Positions 6,650-13,526 of a stretch of DNA of 13,526 nucleotides are shown here, piece by piece (position 1 is the stretch's first letter; the number at the start of each line of letters is the position of its first letter). Source of the stretch: an uncultured bacterium (GTDB taxonomy: Bacteria; Actinomycetota; Coriobacteriia; Coriobacteriales; Atopobiaceae); contig CAJMLD010000023.1 in assembly GCA_905214175.1 (NCBI GenBank), positions 1-13,526 on the forward strand, written 5' to 3'. The notes under the pieces are model-generated. The model was given only the letters and a program-made list of their open reading frames with translations. It had not been told where the DNA came from and did no database searches. Both the position numbers and the translations under genes were made by a program.

Positions 6650-7969
6650 CTAGCTGCGCTTCTCCTCCTGCTTGCGCTTCTCGACCATCTCGAGGAAGGC
6701 CGAGAACCTCGTGGACATCTGGCCCTCCATGCAGTTGGCGCGGTCGCAGGCGTCACCATCGAGCACCAGCACGGGCCAGCCGGCCCCCTCGAGCTGTCGA
6801 CGGATAAGCTGCGCGGCGCCTGCCGTCTGCTTGCAGCCCCAGTGACAGAAGAGCACCACGGCGTCTGCGTTTGTCTCGCGCGCGAGATGCTCGATGCAGT
6901 CTGCCCGGCGCGTTGCAGGTCCGTTGAAGCAGCTGCGGACCAGGCGCTCGGCCATGAACTCAAAGGGGCTCGAGGCGTCGAACCAAGCCTCGCCGTCGGT
7001 GTTGACGTGCTCGAACATCATGTCGGACGCCACGATTTGCGACGTTTTGCTGGTGTTCACAAGCTCGCCGATCGACTCCAGGAAGTAGGGCGAGACGTGC
7101 GCCCATACCAGGTTCACGCCCTCGTAAGGTGCGGCGGCGAGAAAGTCTCGCTGCATCTCGCGAGCAAGGTCTTCGCATTCGGGGAGCCCCAGCAAGAGGT
7201 GGAGGTCGAGCATCTCCATCATGTCGATGGTCATGGTGTTTGCCAGGTAGCGTCCGCGTCGTGTGGGGAGCGTGGCCGCAAGATCTTGGATGGTGCGCTC
7301 GGAGCACGCGCAGGTCTGGCGCAGGCGCTCCTCGTCGAGCTTGCGCGAGAAGGCGTCCTCAGCGGCGTGGGCCATCTCGCGAAGCTCGTCCGCGACGTAG
7401 AGGACCGAGTCGCGCGAGACGTCATAGGGGACGTCCACGTATGCGTGGGGGACGCCCCAGAAGCGGCCCAGGGTCTTGAAGGTGAGGTTGTTGGCATCGC
7501 AGGCAACCGAGCAGCTCGCGAGCATGCGGGGCTTGCCCAGCACTCCCGAGGTGGCCATGCCCATGAGGATGCGGTGGTAGGAGCAGTAGGTCTCGGGTAT
7601 GCCGCGTCCCTCGGCAGCGGCGATGAAGCCCCCCTCCGCTTGGGCGCCGCTCGCGAAGGAGGCCACGGCCTCCGCCGTCACGGGACGTGCACCCAGTGCG
7701 TGGAAGATCTCGTTGGGGGTGAAGACGCTTGTGACAACGGCGTTGTCGAAGTCTGCGAGTGCGCCTACCACAAAGTCCATGAAGAGCTGGTATCCGTGGT
7801 TGCCCGAGGGCAGCAGGTCTCCGTAGGGAGCAAGGTGGACCTTGCCGCGCATGGCCTGGAAGCCCAGCATGAGCCAGTTGCGCACGAAGGCCGGCCGCGA
7901 AGAGAGGTTCTTCTCGGCAATGCCCCCGTACCAACCTATGAGGCGCTCGCCAGCTGACGGGCCGGCCAC
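6650..7969 (-). CDS. 2-hydroxyacyl-CoA dehydratase D-component family protein
   Basis: A 439-residue member of the HgdA/HgdB/double-cubane-cluster family, which houses the Fe-S cluster used for radical dehydration or low-potential reductions. Supporting segments are FTPNEIFHALGARP (about 83-96), TYCSYHRILMG with Cys129, CSVACDANN with Cys153/Cys157, DVPYD, CHWGCKQTAGA with Cys375/Cys379, and LDGDACDRANCMEGQ with the final TRFSAFLEMVE helix. The start is GTG at 7969. It lies one base beyond the stop of the upstream peptidase gene, and AGGAGG inside that gene's last codons sits 6 bases before it. An in-frame extension to 8407 only reads the peptidase gene out of frame. It probably pairs with the D-domain of the downstream fusion protein, as HgdA pairs with HgdB. 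No CoA-transferase, dehydrogenase or Etf gene is nearby to name the substrate. Confidence 0.9.
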   Translation of the reverse strand: MAGPSAGERLIGWYGGIAEKNLSSRPAFVRNWLMLGFQAMRGKVHLAPYGDLLPSGNHGYQLFMDFVVGALADFDNAVVTSVFTPNEIFHALGARPVTAEAVASFASGAQAEGGFIAAAEGRGIPETYCSYHRILMGMATSGVLGKPRMLASCSVACDANNLTFKTLGRFWGVPHAYVDVPYDVSRDSVLYVADELREMAHAAEDAFSRKLDEERLRQTCACSERTIQDLAATLPTRRGRYLANTMTIDMMEMLDLHLLLGLPECEDLAREMQRDFLAAAPYEGVNLVWAHVSPYFLESIGELVNTSKTSQIVASDMMFEHVNTDGEAWFDASSPFEFMAERLVRSCFNGPATRRADCIEHLARETNADAVVLFCHWGCKQTAGAAQLIRRQLEGAGWPVLVLDGDACDRANCMEGQMSTRFSAFLEMVEKRKQEEKRS

Positions 7970-7970
7970 G

Positions 7971-10940
7971 CTACGCCTCCTCGCTGCCGACGAGCTCGCG
8001 CACGTCGAGGTCGAGGTCAGATGCCTCGATGGCCTCGCGCGGGCCAAAGACGCAGACGCCCGCAGTGGCGGAGTTGGGCTCGAGCGCGGGCGCAAGCGCG
8101 CGCACGGCGTCGGCAGTGGTGTCGAGCTCCTGCTGGCGAATGATGTTTCTCCAGTTGGCTGGCCTGCCATTGAAGCGCTGCGCGTCCTGCCGGCGGGCAA
8201 GCGCGCGGGGCTTCTCGGGAGCGTCCTGCGCCGCCACGGACGAGACAATATAGCCGGAGAGCTCATCGTCTGTGGGTGCCCACTTGGCAAGCCACGCGGC
8301 AGCACCGTCGTAGCGCTCGAGCGTAGAGGCCACGTTGGGGTCACGGAACGACCAGAACCTGCGAATGCCCTCGGTGGTGTGGCTGAAGCCCACGCCGTAG
8401 GCCCCACCCTTCACGCGGACCTCGTTCCAGAGGTAGTCAAAGCTGAGGGCGCGGGTTGCCACCTGCCAGGTACCCAGCGTGCCGTTGTCAGCCGCAGTTG
8501 GCGCTGCGGCACGTGCGACGAAGGAGACGTTCGAGGGAATCACGAAGCCCTCGCGCGCGACCTTGGGGGTGGGAATCTGGAGCCTGTGCTCGCAGACGTT
8601 CTCGCCCTGCTCCTCGAGGCCCAGCGTGCCACCAAGCTCCCAGAAGCGCGCGCGGTCGTCGGCAGAGCCGGTAAAGCTCACCGTGACTTCGTCGGCGGTG
8701 AAGATGCGGTCTGCCAGGTTGGGGAGGATCTCCTGGAGAGCCGGGAGCCTGCGGTCCCAGTTGGCGAGGAGTCGCTTGAGGAAGAGGTAGTAGTCGATGC
8801 CACCCATCTGGCTCGACGCCACCGCGGCGGACGAGAAGTAGCTTGTAGCGCGGCCGGCCGCCGTCGTGTGGCCCGAGTTCACGAAGTACTGCTCGAGGGC
8901 TACCTTGCGCTGCGTGAGGATGTCATGCATGCGGTTGCCGTCGAGGTAGAGCGTCTTGGCCCAGACCTCCTGCGGGATGCTCGCCAGGGCGTCGACCTTC
9001 TCGGAAAGGGCGCTCGCGCTTACCACGAGCATGGGGCGGGCAAACGAGAGGTCGTCATCGCGACCGTAGGTCTCGTAGCCAAAGCCAAGGTTGCCGAGGT
9101 TTGTCTCGACCAGCGTGTCGAGGTCCGACGCCGTGTGGAGCTTGGTGTCGAGTTTGCCGAGAAGATCGGTGAGCACGCCCACGTAGGGAAGCTCGGCAAA
9201 GCCAACGCGCCGCAGGTCAAAGTAGTGATAGACGTAGTCGATGTGGCGGGTGTCAAGCTCGTGGGCAACGCAGGGGAGCGGTGCCTCGACGTCTTTTGCC
9301 TCGGGGTCTGGGCGTGCGGGCTCGATGTCCGCAACGGTGAGCGTGGGGAGCGTGGCCAGGGCCTCCGGGGAGTCCGGCGCCTCCTGCTCGGCACGGAGCG
9401 CCTCGACCTCGCGGCGCACGGCCTCGACGTCCTCGTCGCTCATCTGCGCGCGCAGCTGGGCCAGCTCCTGTGCCTCCTCGGCTGCGTCGCCGCCCTCCGT
9501 GGGAACGAGCTCGGCCAGTGCGGAGTGGGGGTTCTCGCACACAATCTGCCTAAGCAGGTCCTCGAACAGACGGTTGTCGAGACCCTTCTTGAGAACGGCC
9601 AGAGCCTCCTCGTACCTAAGGTAGTCGAAGGGGTGTTCGTCGTCGTAGAGCCAGCTTGAAAGCGCCTGCATCGAGAGGGCTACGCCGTCGGTGGCCCAGG
9701 AGCCAAAGTCGCGCTCGCGCAGGTTGAACTCCGCCTGCGCAAGGGAGGCCTCGAGCTTGTCGCGGGGGATGCCGTTCTCGGCAAACTCGCGGCAGGAGTC
9801 CTCGATGAGCTTGCGGAAGCGATTCGCCACGTCTGCGTGGGCGCCCTTGAGCAGGAATACCACCTCGGGCTGTGCCACGCCGTCGACGAGCACGGCCTGG
9901 AAGTCGTTGGCAAGCCCGGCGTCGAGCACGCGGCGCTTGAGCGGCGCTTCGTTGGAGCCGCAGAGCGCGTCGAGCAGCACGTCCACGGCAAGCACGCGCG
10001 TGCGCTGGTTGGACGTGGCGATGACGTATGCCAGGCCAACGGAGGCGTTGTCGGGGGCGGTTGCCATCTCGACCCTCACCGGAGCTGCGGTAACCGCCGG
10101 CTGGAGCGGCAGGGGGTTGGGCGCGCCCGCCTGGCGGTTCTCGGCCCCGCGGAAGCGCTCGTCGATAAAGGCCAGCTCACGGTCGATGTCCATGTTCCCG
10201 TAAAGGATCGTGTAGCTGTTGGGGAGGGCGTAGTGGCGGGCATGAGCGTCAAGAAAGCCCTCGTACGTGAGGGTGGGGATGGCTCGCGGGGCACCGCCGG
10301 ACTCAAAGCGGTAGGGACTCTGGGGGAAGAGCGCGCGCGAGAGTGCCAGGTCCAGGACCTCGTCCGGGTCTGAGAGGGCGCCTTTCATCTCGTTGAAGAC
10401 CACGCCGTTGTACGAGAGCGAGCCGTCATCTGCCGCCTCGAGGTGCCAGCCCTCCTGCTCGAAGATGCGGCGGCGGTGATAGATGGCAGGATGAAGGACG
10501 GCGTCCAGGTAGACGCCCATGAGGTTCTCGAGGTCGGCCGTGTTGGTGGAGGCCACCGGGTACATGGTCTTGTCCGGGAACGTGAGGGCGTTCAAGAAGG
10601 TTTGCATGGACGTCTTGAGCAGGTTGACGAAGGGCTCCTTCACGGGATAGGCGTCGGAGCCGCAGAGCACGGAGTGCTCGATGATGTGGAAGACGCCTGT
10701 GTCGTCCGCGGGCGGCGTCTTGAAGGCGATCGAGAAGGACTTGTTGTTGTCGGCGCACGAGATCCACATGGCGCGGGCGCCCGAAGCCTGGTGGCGCAGC
10801 ACGTAGATGGTGCCGGAGACCTCGGGGACGGGGGTCGCGGATACCACCTCGAAGCCGGCGTGCACGCTGCCGGGTGCAAGCGATGGGTCGGGGGTGAGGT
10901 AGTCCCGCTTGGGTGCTGTGGTGATGCCTTCGGATGCCAT
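7971..10940 (-). CDS. M16C zinc metallopeptidase (presequence protease / PreP-like)
   Basis: A 989-residue insulinase-superfamily peptidase of the M16C type, which closes two halves around short peptides and degrades them. The inverted zinc motif HIIEH gives His85, Glu88 and His89. The third ligand is Glu184 in NEMKGALSDP. Other family marks are FLNALTFPDKTMYPVAST, a long coiled linker with acidic and Gln/Glu-rich segments (about 480-540, M16C-associated region), and RVKGGAYGVGF (Tyr848) followed by SFRDPN in the C-terminal half, the substrate-gripping motif. There is no signal peptide, so it is cytoplasmic, and length is normal for the family. The ATG at 10940 follows AGGAGGAA directly. It is the first gene of an operon; its last codons carry the ribosome-binding site of the dehydratase gene, which implies translational coupling. 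Confidence 0.95.
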   Translation of the reverse strand: MASEGITTAPKRDYLTPDPSLAPGSVHAGFEVVSATPVPEVSGTIYVLRHQASGARAMWISCADNNKSFSIAFKTPPADDTGVFHIIEHSVLCGSDAYPVKEPFVNLLKTSMQTFLNALTFPDKTMYPVASTNTADLENLMGVYLDAVLHPAIYHRRRIFEQEGWHLEAADDGSLSYNGVVFNEMKGALSDPDEVLDLALSRALFPQSPYRFESGGAPRAIPTLTYEGFLDAHARHYALPNSYTILYGNMDIDRELAFIDERFRGAENRQAGAPNPLPLQPAVTAAPVRVEMATAPDNASVGLAYVIATSNQRTRVLAVDVLLDALCGSNEAPLKRRVLDAGLANDFQAVLVDGVAQPEVVFLLKGAHADVANRFRKLIEDSCREFAENGIPRDKLEASLAQAEFNLRERDFGSWATDGVALSMQALSSWLYDDEHPFDYLRYEEALAVLKKGLDNRLFEDLLRQIVCENPHSALAELVPTEGGDAAEEAQELAQLRAQMSDEDVEAVRREVEALRAEQEAPDSPEALATLPTLTVADIEPARPDPEAKDVEAPLPCVAHELDTRHIDYVYHYFDLRRVGFAELPYVGVLTDLLGKLDTKLHTASDLDTLVETNLGNLGFGYETYGRDDDLSFARPMLVVSASALSEKVDALASIPQEVWAKTLYLDGNRMHDILTQRKVALEQYFVNSGHTTAAGRATSYFSSAAVASSQMGGIDYYLFLKRLLANWDRRLPALQEILPNLADRIFTADEVTVSFTGSADDRARFWELGGTLGLEEQGENVCEHRLQIPTPKVAREGFVIPSNVSFVARAAAPTAADNGTLGTWQVATRALSFDYLWNEVRVKGGAYGVGFSHTTEGIRRFWSFRDPNVASTLERYDGAAAWLAKWAPTDDELSGYIVSSVAAQDAPEKPRALARRQDAQRFNGRPANWRNIIRQQELDTTADAVRALAPALEPNSATAGVCVFGPREAIEASDLDLDVRELVGSEEA

Positions 10941-11109
10941 GGTTCCTCCTAGCGATGCGCGGGCGCGCGATGGCTGGCTTGCGTTCCCGCGACAAGAGCG
11001 GCGCGCGGCCGGTGCTGTCGTTGTTCAAGAAGAAGCTTAACACGCATGGTATGGTGCCCGTTTTTCCCGGCAGGCAGACTCGCTTGCCGCCGAGCGTGGC
11101 GTTCCGCTG

Positions 11110-11115
11110 TAGAAT
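11110..11115 (+). promoter_or_regulatory. Possible -10 element for the EamA gene
   Basis: TAGAAT matches the sigma-A -10 consensus at 5 of 6 bases and lies 71 bases upstream of the EamA ATG. The best -35-like element, TTGCCG at 11084-11089, has a long 20-base spacer. Transcripts starting here would carry the palindrome at 11135-11161 in their leader. Confidence 0.3.
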
Positions 11116-11134
11116 CACATGTCGCTGTGACACA

Positions 11135-11161
11135 GAGACAAAGGGACAGTCCCTTTGTCTC
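11135..11161. repeat. 27-bp perfect palindrome in the EamA leader
   Basis: GAGACAAAGGGAC (11135-11147) is followed by a single A and its exact complement GTCCCTTTGTCTC (11149-11161). As RNA it folds to a 12-bp stem with loop CAG, ending 25 bases before the ATG at 11187. Its A/T-containing arms look unlike the surrounding GC-rich sequence. From memory it resembles short palindromes dispersed in some anaerobe genomes; no second copy occurs in this window. Confidence 0.7.
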
Positions 11162-11186
11162 ATCCGAGAAAGGCGAGGACTGCTCG

Positions 11187-12098
11187 ATGACAGAGGAATT
11201 GCCGCTCAGTGACGAGCAACGCCGCAAACGAATTCTTCGCGGTGTGGTGTGCACACTCGTGGGCGGCACCTTCTGGGGCATCAACGGCACGGCGTCTAAG
11301 CTGCTCATGGATGCGTACGCGGTCGACCCGCTGTGGCTTGCGTGCTTTCGCGAGCTTGCTGCCTGCTGGCTTTTTCTTGCGGCGGCGCGCGTCACCAACA
11401 AGGGGCAGGTCACCCGCGCACTCCACGACCCGCGTTCACTGGTGGGGATCTTTGGCGTGAGCCTCGGTGCGATTCTCTTCTCGCAGGTTGCCTACCTCGA
11501 GGCCATTAACTGGACAAACTCCGCCACGGCGACAGTCATGCAGAGCCTAGGGATGCTCGCCGTGCTCACGTACGTCTGCGTGAAGATGCGGCGCGGGCCA
11601 AAGCGCCGCGAGGTGCTGGGCGTGATATTCGCCCTGGTGGGGACCTATCTTCTGGCGACGGGAGGCAATCCCGGGCAGCTCACCCTGCCCGTGGGCGGGC
11701 TCGTGTGGGGGCTTCTCTGTGCGGCGGCGTCCGCGTGTCTCTCGATTCTGCCCGCACGCCAGCTTGCGAAGTGGGGCAACTTCGTGGTGAACGGTTTGGC
11801 GTTCCTCTTCTCGGGTGTCATTCTGCTTGTTGCGTATAGGCCCTGGGAGCACATGCCGCAGCTTGATGTGACGGCCGTGGCTCTGCTCGCATTCATGGTG
11901 GTTGTGGGGACGTTTGGCGCGTATGCGCTCTACCTGCAGGGCGTGAAGGACGCGGGTTCGATGCGTGCGAGCCTGCTGGGGACCATCGAGCCGCTTACCG
12001 CGACGGTGACCTCGGTCCTGTGGCTGGGCACGAGCTTCTCGCCAGCCGATCTTGCGGGCTTTGCGCTGGTGCTTGCGATGGTGTACCTCACGGCGTAG
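11187..12098 (+). CDS. EamA-family (drug/metabolite transporter superfamily) membrane protein
   Basis: A 303-residue integral membrane protein with about ten hydrophobic segments arranged as two EamA repeats. The first repeat begins at LRGVVCTLVGGTFWGINGTA and the second at about residue 165 (VGGLVWGLLCAAASACLSI). The second ends with the family-typical GTFGAYALYLQGVKDAG and ASLLGTIEPLTATV. Such proteins export or import metabolites or amino acids, but substrate is not predictable here. The ATG at 11187 has AGGA 7 bases upstream and leads straight into a charged N-terminal tail. The longer open frame from 11046 would translate the palindrome and lacks a ribosome-binding site. The gene is divergent from the peptidase operon and convergent with the cell-wall gene downstream. 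Confidence 0.92.
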   Translation: MTEELPLSDEQRRKRILRGVVCTLVGGTFWGINGTASKLLMDAYAVDPLWLACFRELAACWLFLAAARVTNKGQVTRALHDPRSLVGIFGVSLGAILFSQVAYLEAINWTNSATATVMQSLGMLAVLTYVCVKMRRGPKRREVLGVIFALVGTYLLATGGNPGQLTLPVGGLVWGLLCAAASACLSILPARQLAKWGNFVVNGLAFLFSGVILLVAYRPWEHMPQLDVTAVALLAFMVVVGTFGAYALYLQGVKDAGSMRASLLGTIEPLTATVTSVLWLGTSFSPADLAGFALVLAMVYLTA

Positions 12099-12170
12099 CC
12101 GTCGGGTGGCGCTTGGCCGCTGGCGTTCTGGCTGCCGGCGAGCCGCGTCGACGTTGGGAGGGGGTCGATG

Positions 12171-12187
12171 CCGCGACGGCGTCGCGG
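12171..12187. terminator. Small hairpin between convergent genes
   Basis: CCGCGA (12171-12176) and TCGCGG (12182-12187) form a perfect 6-bp stem with loop CGGCG, 22 bases past the stop of the minus-strand cell-wall gene and 72 bases past the EamA stop. No T tract is present on either side. A shared termination region is plausible, but this stem is short for a G+C-rich genome. Confidence 0.3.
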
Positions 12188-12209
12188 GTACGAGACGCCC
12201 CGTCCCTGC

Positions 12210-13310
12210 CTAGATTGCGGCCATGTTTGCCGCGACGGAGGAGTACCACGCCGACGAGTTGGGCGGGCAGTACTTCTGCGCCATCGCATAGGTGAGATAA
12301 CCACCGTAGCCAGAGGCAAGTCCGGCGGTGTGGGCGTAGATGGCGCTCTCCCAGCTGCCCCAGCTCACGTTGCCCCAGCCCCACGCGTTGTGTGGGTAGG
12401 CGCAATAGAGGCCCTTGCTGCTCTCGACGGCCGAGATCGCGGGCGAGAGGCGAGGGTCGATTCCGTAGTCCCAGGCAGCGGCGGCAAAGGTGCTACCGTA
12501 GCCCGCCAGCGGAGACCCGGCTAGGTAGGCGTCAATGCGAGCGCCCCACTGGGACACGAAGCTGTCCTTGTCGCTCTGCCAGTTAACGTTCTCGCTGGAA
12601 GAGCTCGAGCTGCCGGAATCGCTCGAGGAATCGCCGGAAGACTGTGGCACCTCGACGGTGGCGGTGTTACCCGACTCGGTCTGGAAGGTCTGCCCCTCGC
12701 TCTGGGCGGCCGCCTGAAGTGCCGCCTGGGCCTCTGCCTCTTGTGCGGCCTGCTCCTCTGCCATCTGCTGCTGCAGCGCCTCGCGCGCGGCGACCGCTGA
12801 GTCAAGCGCGTCTTGTGCGTTCTGGCGCTCGGTCTCAGCCTGCGAGAGCTGCGAATCGAGGTCTGCCTGCGTGTTTGATAGCTCGGTCGTGAGGTCGACC
12901 AGAGACTGGATCTGATTCGTGTTGTACGAGGTCACGGAGTCCAGGAACTGGATGGTGGAAAGGAAGTCGTAGAAGCTGTCGGACGAGAGGATCAGCTCGA
13001 CGAGCCCCTGCGAGCCCTGCTGCATCTTGTACTGGGCACGGATGCTCTGTGCTGCGGCGGCACGCACGTCGGGCAGTTGCGCCTCGATCTCGGAGATGCG
13101 CTGCTGGTTGTCGTCGATCTGCTGCTGCAGTTGTGCGACCTTCTCGTTTGCCGTGTTGAGCTCGTTGTTGGTCTGCTCGACCTTTGCCTCGAGGTCATCG
13201 AGGGTATCGCCCCAGGCGACGGTTGGCCTTGCTGTACTGACGCCAATTGCCATGGTGCAGGCAAGTGCAAGCGCAAGGACTCCTGATCGGGTTGTAGACG
13301 AGAGCGACAA
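12210..13310 (-). CDS. Secreted CwlO-like coiled-coil protein with lysozyme-like C-terminal domain
   Basis: A 366-residue exported protein. Residues 1 to about 34 form a signal peptide (VLALALACTMAIGV core). Residues about 36-200 are a long coiled coil of the CwlO/PcsB type, including the QGLVELILSSDSFYDFL hinge found in FtsEX-linked hydrolases. Residues about 205-242 are a Ser/Gln-rich linker with a run of seven serines. Residues about 245-366 form a lysozyme-superfamily domain: WDYGIDPRLSPAISAVESSKG with Glu296 as candidate catalytic acid, HNAWGWG, AHTAGLASGYGGY, and Cys303/Cys348 that could form a disulfide. It replaces the NlpC/P60 domain of classical CwlO. A role in peptidoglycan remodelling outside the membrane is likely. 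The start is TTG at 13310, chosen because GGAGG lies 6 bases upstream; the next in-frame ATG (residue 20) would cut the signal peptide. Confidence 0.88.
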   Translation of the reverse strand: MSLSSTTRSGVLALALACTMAIGVSTARPTVAWGDTLDDLEAKVEQTNNELNTANEKVAQLQQQIDDNQQRISEIEAQLPDVRAAAAQSIRAQYKMQQGSQGLVELILSSDSFYDFLSTIQFLDSVTSYNTNQIQSLVDLTTELSNTQADLDSQLSQAETERQNAQDALDSAVAAREALQQQMAEEQAAQEAEAQAALQAAAQSEGQTFQTESGNTATVEVPQSSGDSSSDSGSSSSSSENVNWQSDKDSFVSQWGARIDAYLAGSPLAGYGSTFAAAAWDYGIDPRLSPAISAVESSKGLYCAYPHNAWGWGNVSWGSWESAIYAHTAGLASGYGGYLTYAMAQKYCPPNSSAWYSSVAANMAAI

Positions 13311-13397
13311 AGGTTACCTCCGTGACCGACGTTTACGGTGCGCCGTGGTACAGAACATGCCAACAGCGCAGCTAGATAACCTTAGCGTGAAAAGTGA

Positions 13398-13425
13398 GGT
13401 ATCACGGTTCCTGCAAAAGTCTCAA
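13398..13425 (-). promoter_or_regulatory. Possible sigma-A promoter for the CwlO-like gene
   Basis: On the minus strand TTGAGA (13425-13420) and GATACC (13403-13398) are separated by 16 bases, giving a good -35 and a poor -10 about 90 bases upstream of the TTG start. The leader between has no recognisable riboswitch. Confidence 0.25.
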
Positions 13426-13439
13426 GTCGTCGTATAGAG

Positions 13440-13470
13440 TTGCGGCCCCTCCGAAAACGAGGGGCCGCAA
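13440..13470. terminator. Strong 12-bp hairpin
   Basis: TTGCGGCCCCTC (13440-13451) and GAGGGGCCGCAA (13459-13470) pair perfectly around the 7-base loop CGAAAAC. It insulates the CwlO-like gene from sequence to the right. On the minus strand it begins 15 bases after a TAA (13488-13486) that closes an open frame entering from the right edge, so it may terminate that unseen gene. The T-rich stretch (TTTTT) lies 5' of the stem on that strand rather than after it, which is not the classical layout. Confidence 0.5.
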
Positions 13471-13526
13471 GGGAAAAACAGGAATTTACCTGCGACTGTA
13501 CAAAGCATCAGCGACGCAACGGCGCA

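Noticed and set aside
7970..8407. N-terminal extension of the D-component gene to 8407
   Set aside because: It reads the peptidase gene out of frame, giving a Pro/Arg/Ser-rich sequence without family similarity, while the GTG at 7969 has an ideal Shine-Dalgarno.
7842..9659. 605-residue plus-strand open frame opposite the M16C gene, and similar long plus-strand frames opposite nrdD and the dehydratase genes
   Set aside because: They are antisense shadows caused by high G+C third positions; their translations are Val/Leu/Gly/His-rich without domains, while the minus-strand proteins carry complete family motifs.
11046..11186. Upstream start for the EamA gene at 11046
   Set aside because: The extension would encode the palindrome, has no ribosome-binding site and adds a non-conserved tail; the ATG at 11187 has AGGA at the right distance.
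13311..13440. c-di-AMP (ydaO) riboswitch upstream of the cell-wall gene
   Set aside because: Such riboswitches often precede actinobacterial cell-wall hydrolases, so I looked, but the leader lacks the G-rich conserved core and is too short.

Overview
The window is G+C-rich DNA from an anaerobic, probably gut- or mouth-associated actinobacterium. An oxygen-independent class III ribonucleotide reductase, a 2-hydroxyacyl-CoA-dehydratase-type system and a CwlO-like secreted protein with a C-terminal lysozyme-like domain fit Coriobacteriia (Olsenella/Atopobium/Collinsella relatives). This placement is inferred from gene content and codon style, not from a marker gene.

Layout. Positions 1-2103 (minus) hold most of nrdD; its 3' end with the glycyl-radical site lies off the left edge. 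Its upstream region has a near-consensus NrdR box and a weaker second box 16 bp away. On the plus strand follow a class I/II aminotransferase (2612-3772) and a small nitroreductase-family flavoprotein (3879-4463), separated by two tight GC hairpins. Between the convergent nitroreductase and the next operon lies a non-coding array of four hairpin units at an exact 61-bp pitch (4522-4780).

Positions 10940 to 4791 (minus) form an apparent three-gene operon: an M16C presequence-protease-like zinc peptidase, a 2-hydroxyacyl-CoA dehydratase D-component protein whose GTG start sits one base after the peptidase stop, and a fusion of a second D-component domain to an HgdC-type ATP-dependent activase. 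The two D-component domains plus the activase make a self-contained radical dehydratase or double-cubane-reductase module. Its substrate cannot be read from this window.

Divergent from the peptidase is an EamA-family 10-TM transporter (11187-12098, plus), preceded by a 27-bp perfect palindrome that looks like a dispersed short repeat. The last gene (12210-13310, minus) encodes a secreted coiled-coil protein with a lysozyme-like C-terminal domain, starting at TTG behind a strong Shine-Dalgarno. A strong 12-bp hairpin (13440-13470) separates it from whatever lies to the right.

No tRNA, rRNA, CRISPR array, transposase or phage gene is visible. The main items for follow-up are the 61-bp hairpin array and the peptidase / dehydratase / activase-fusion operon.
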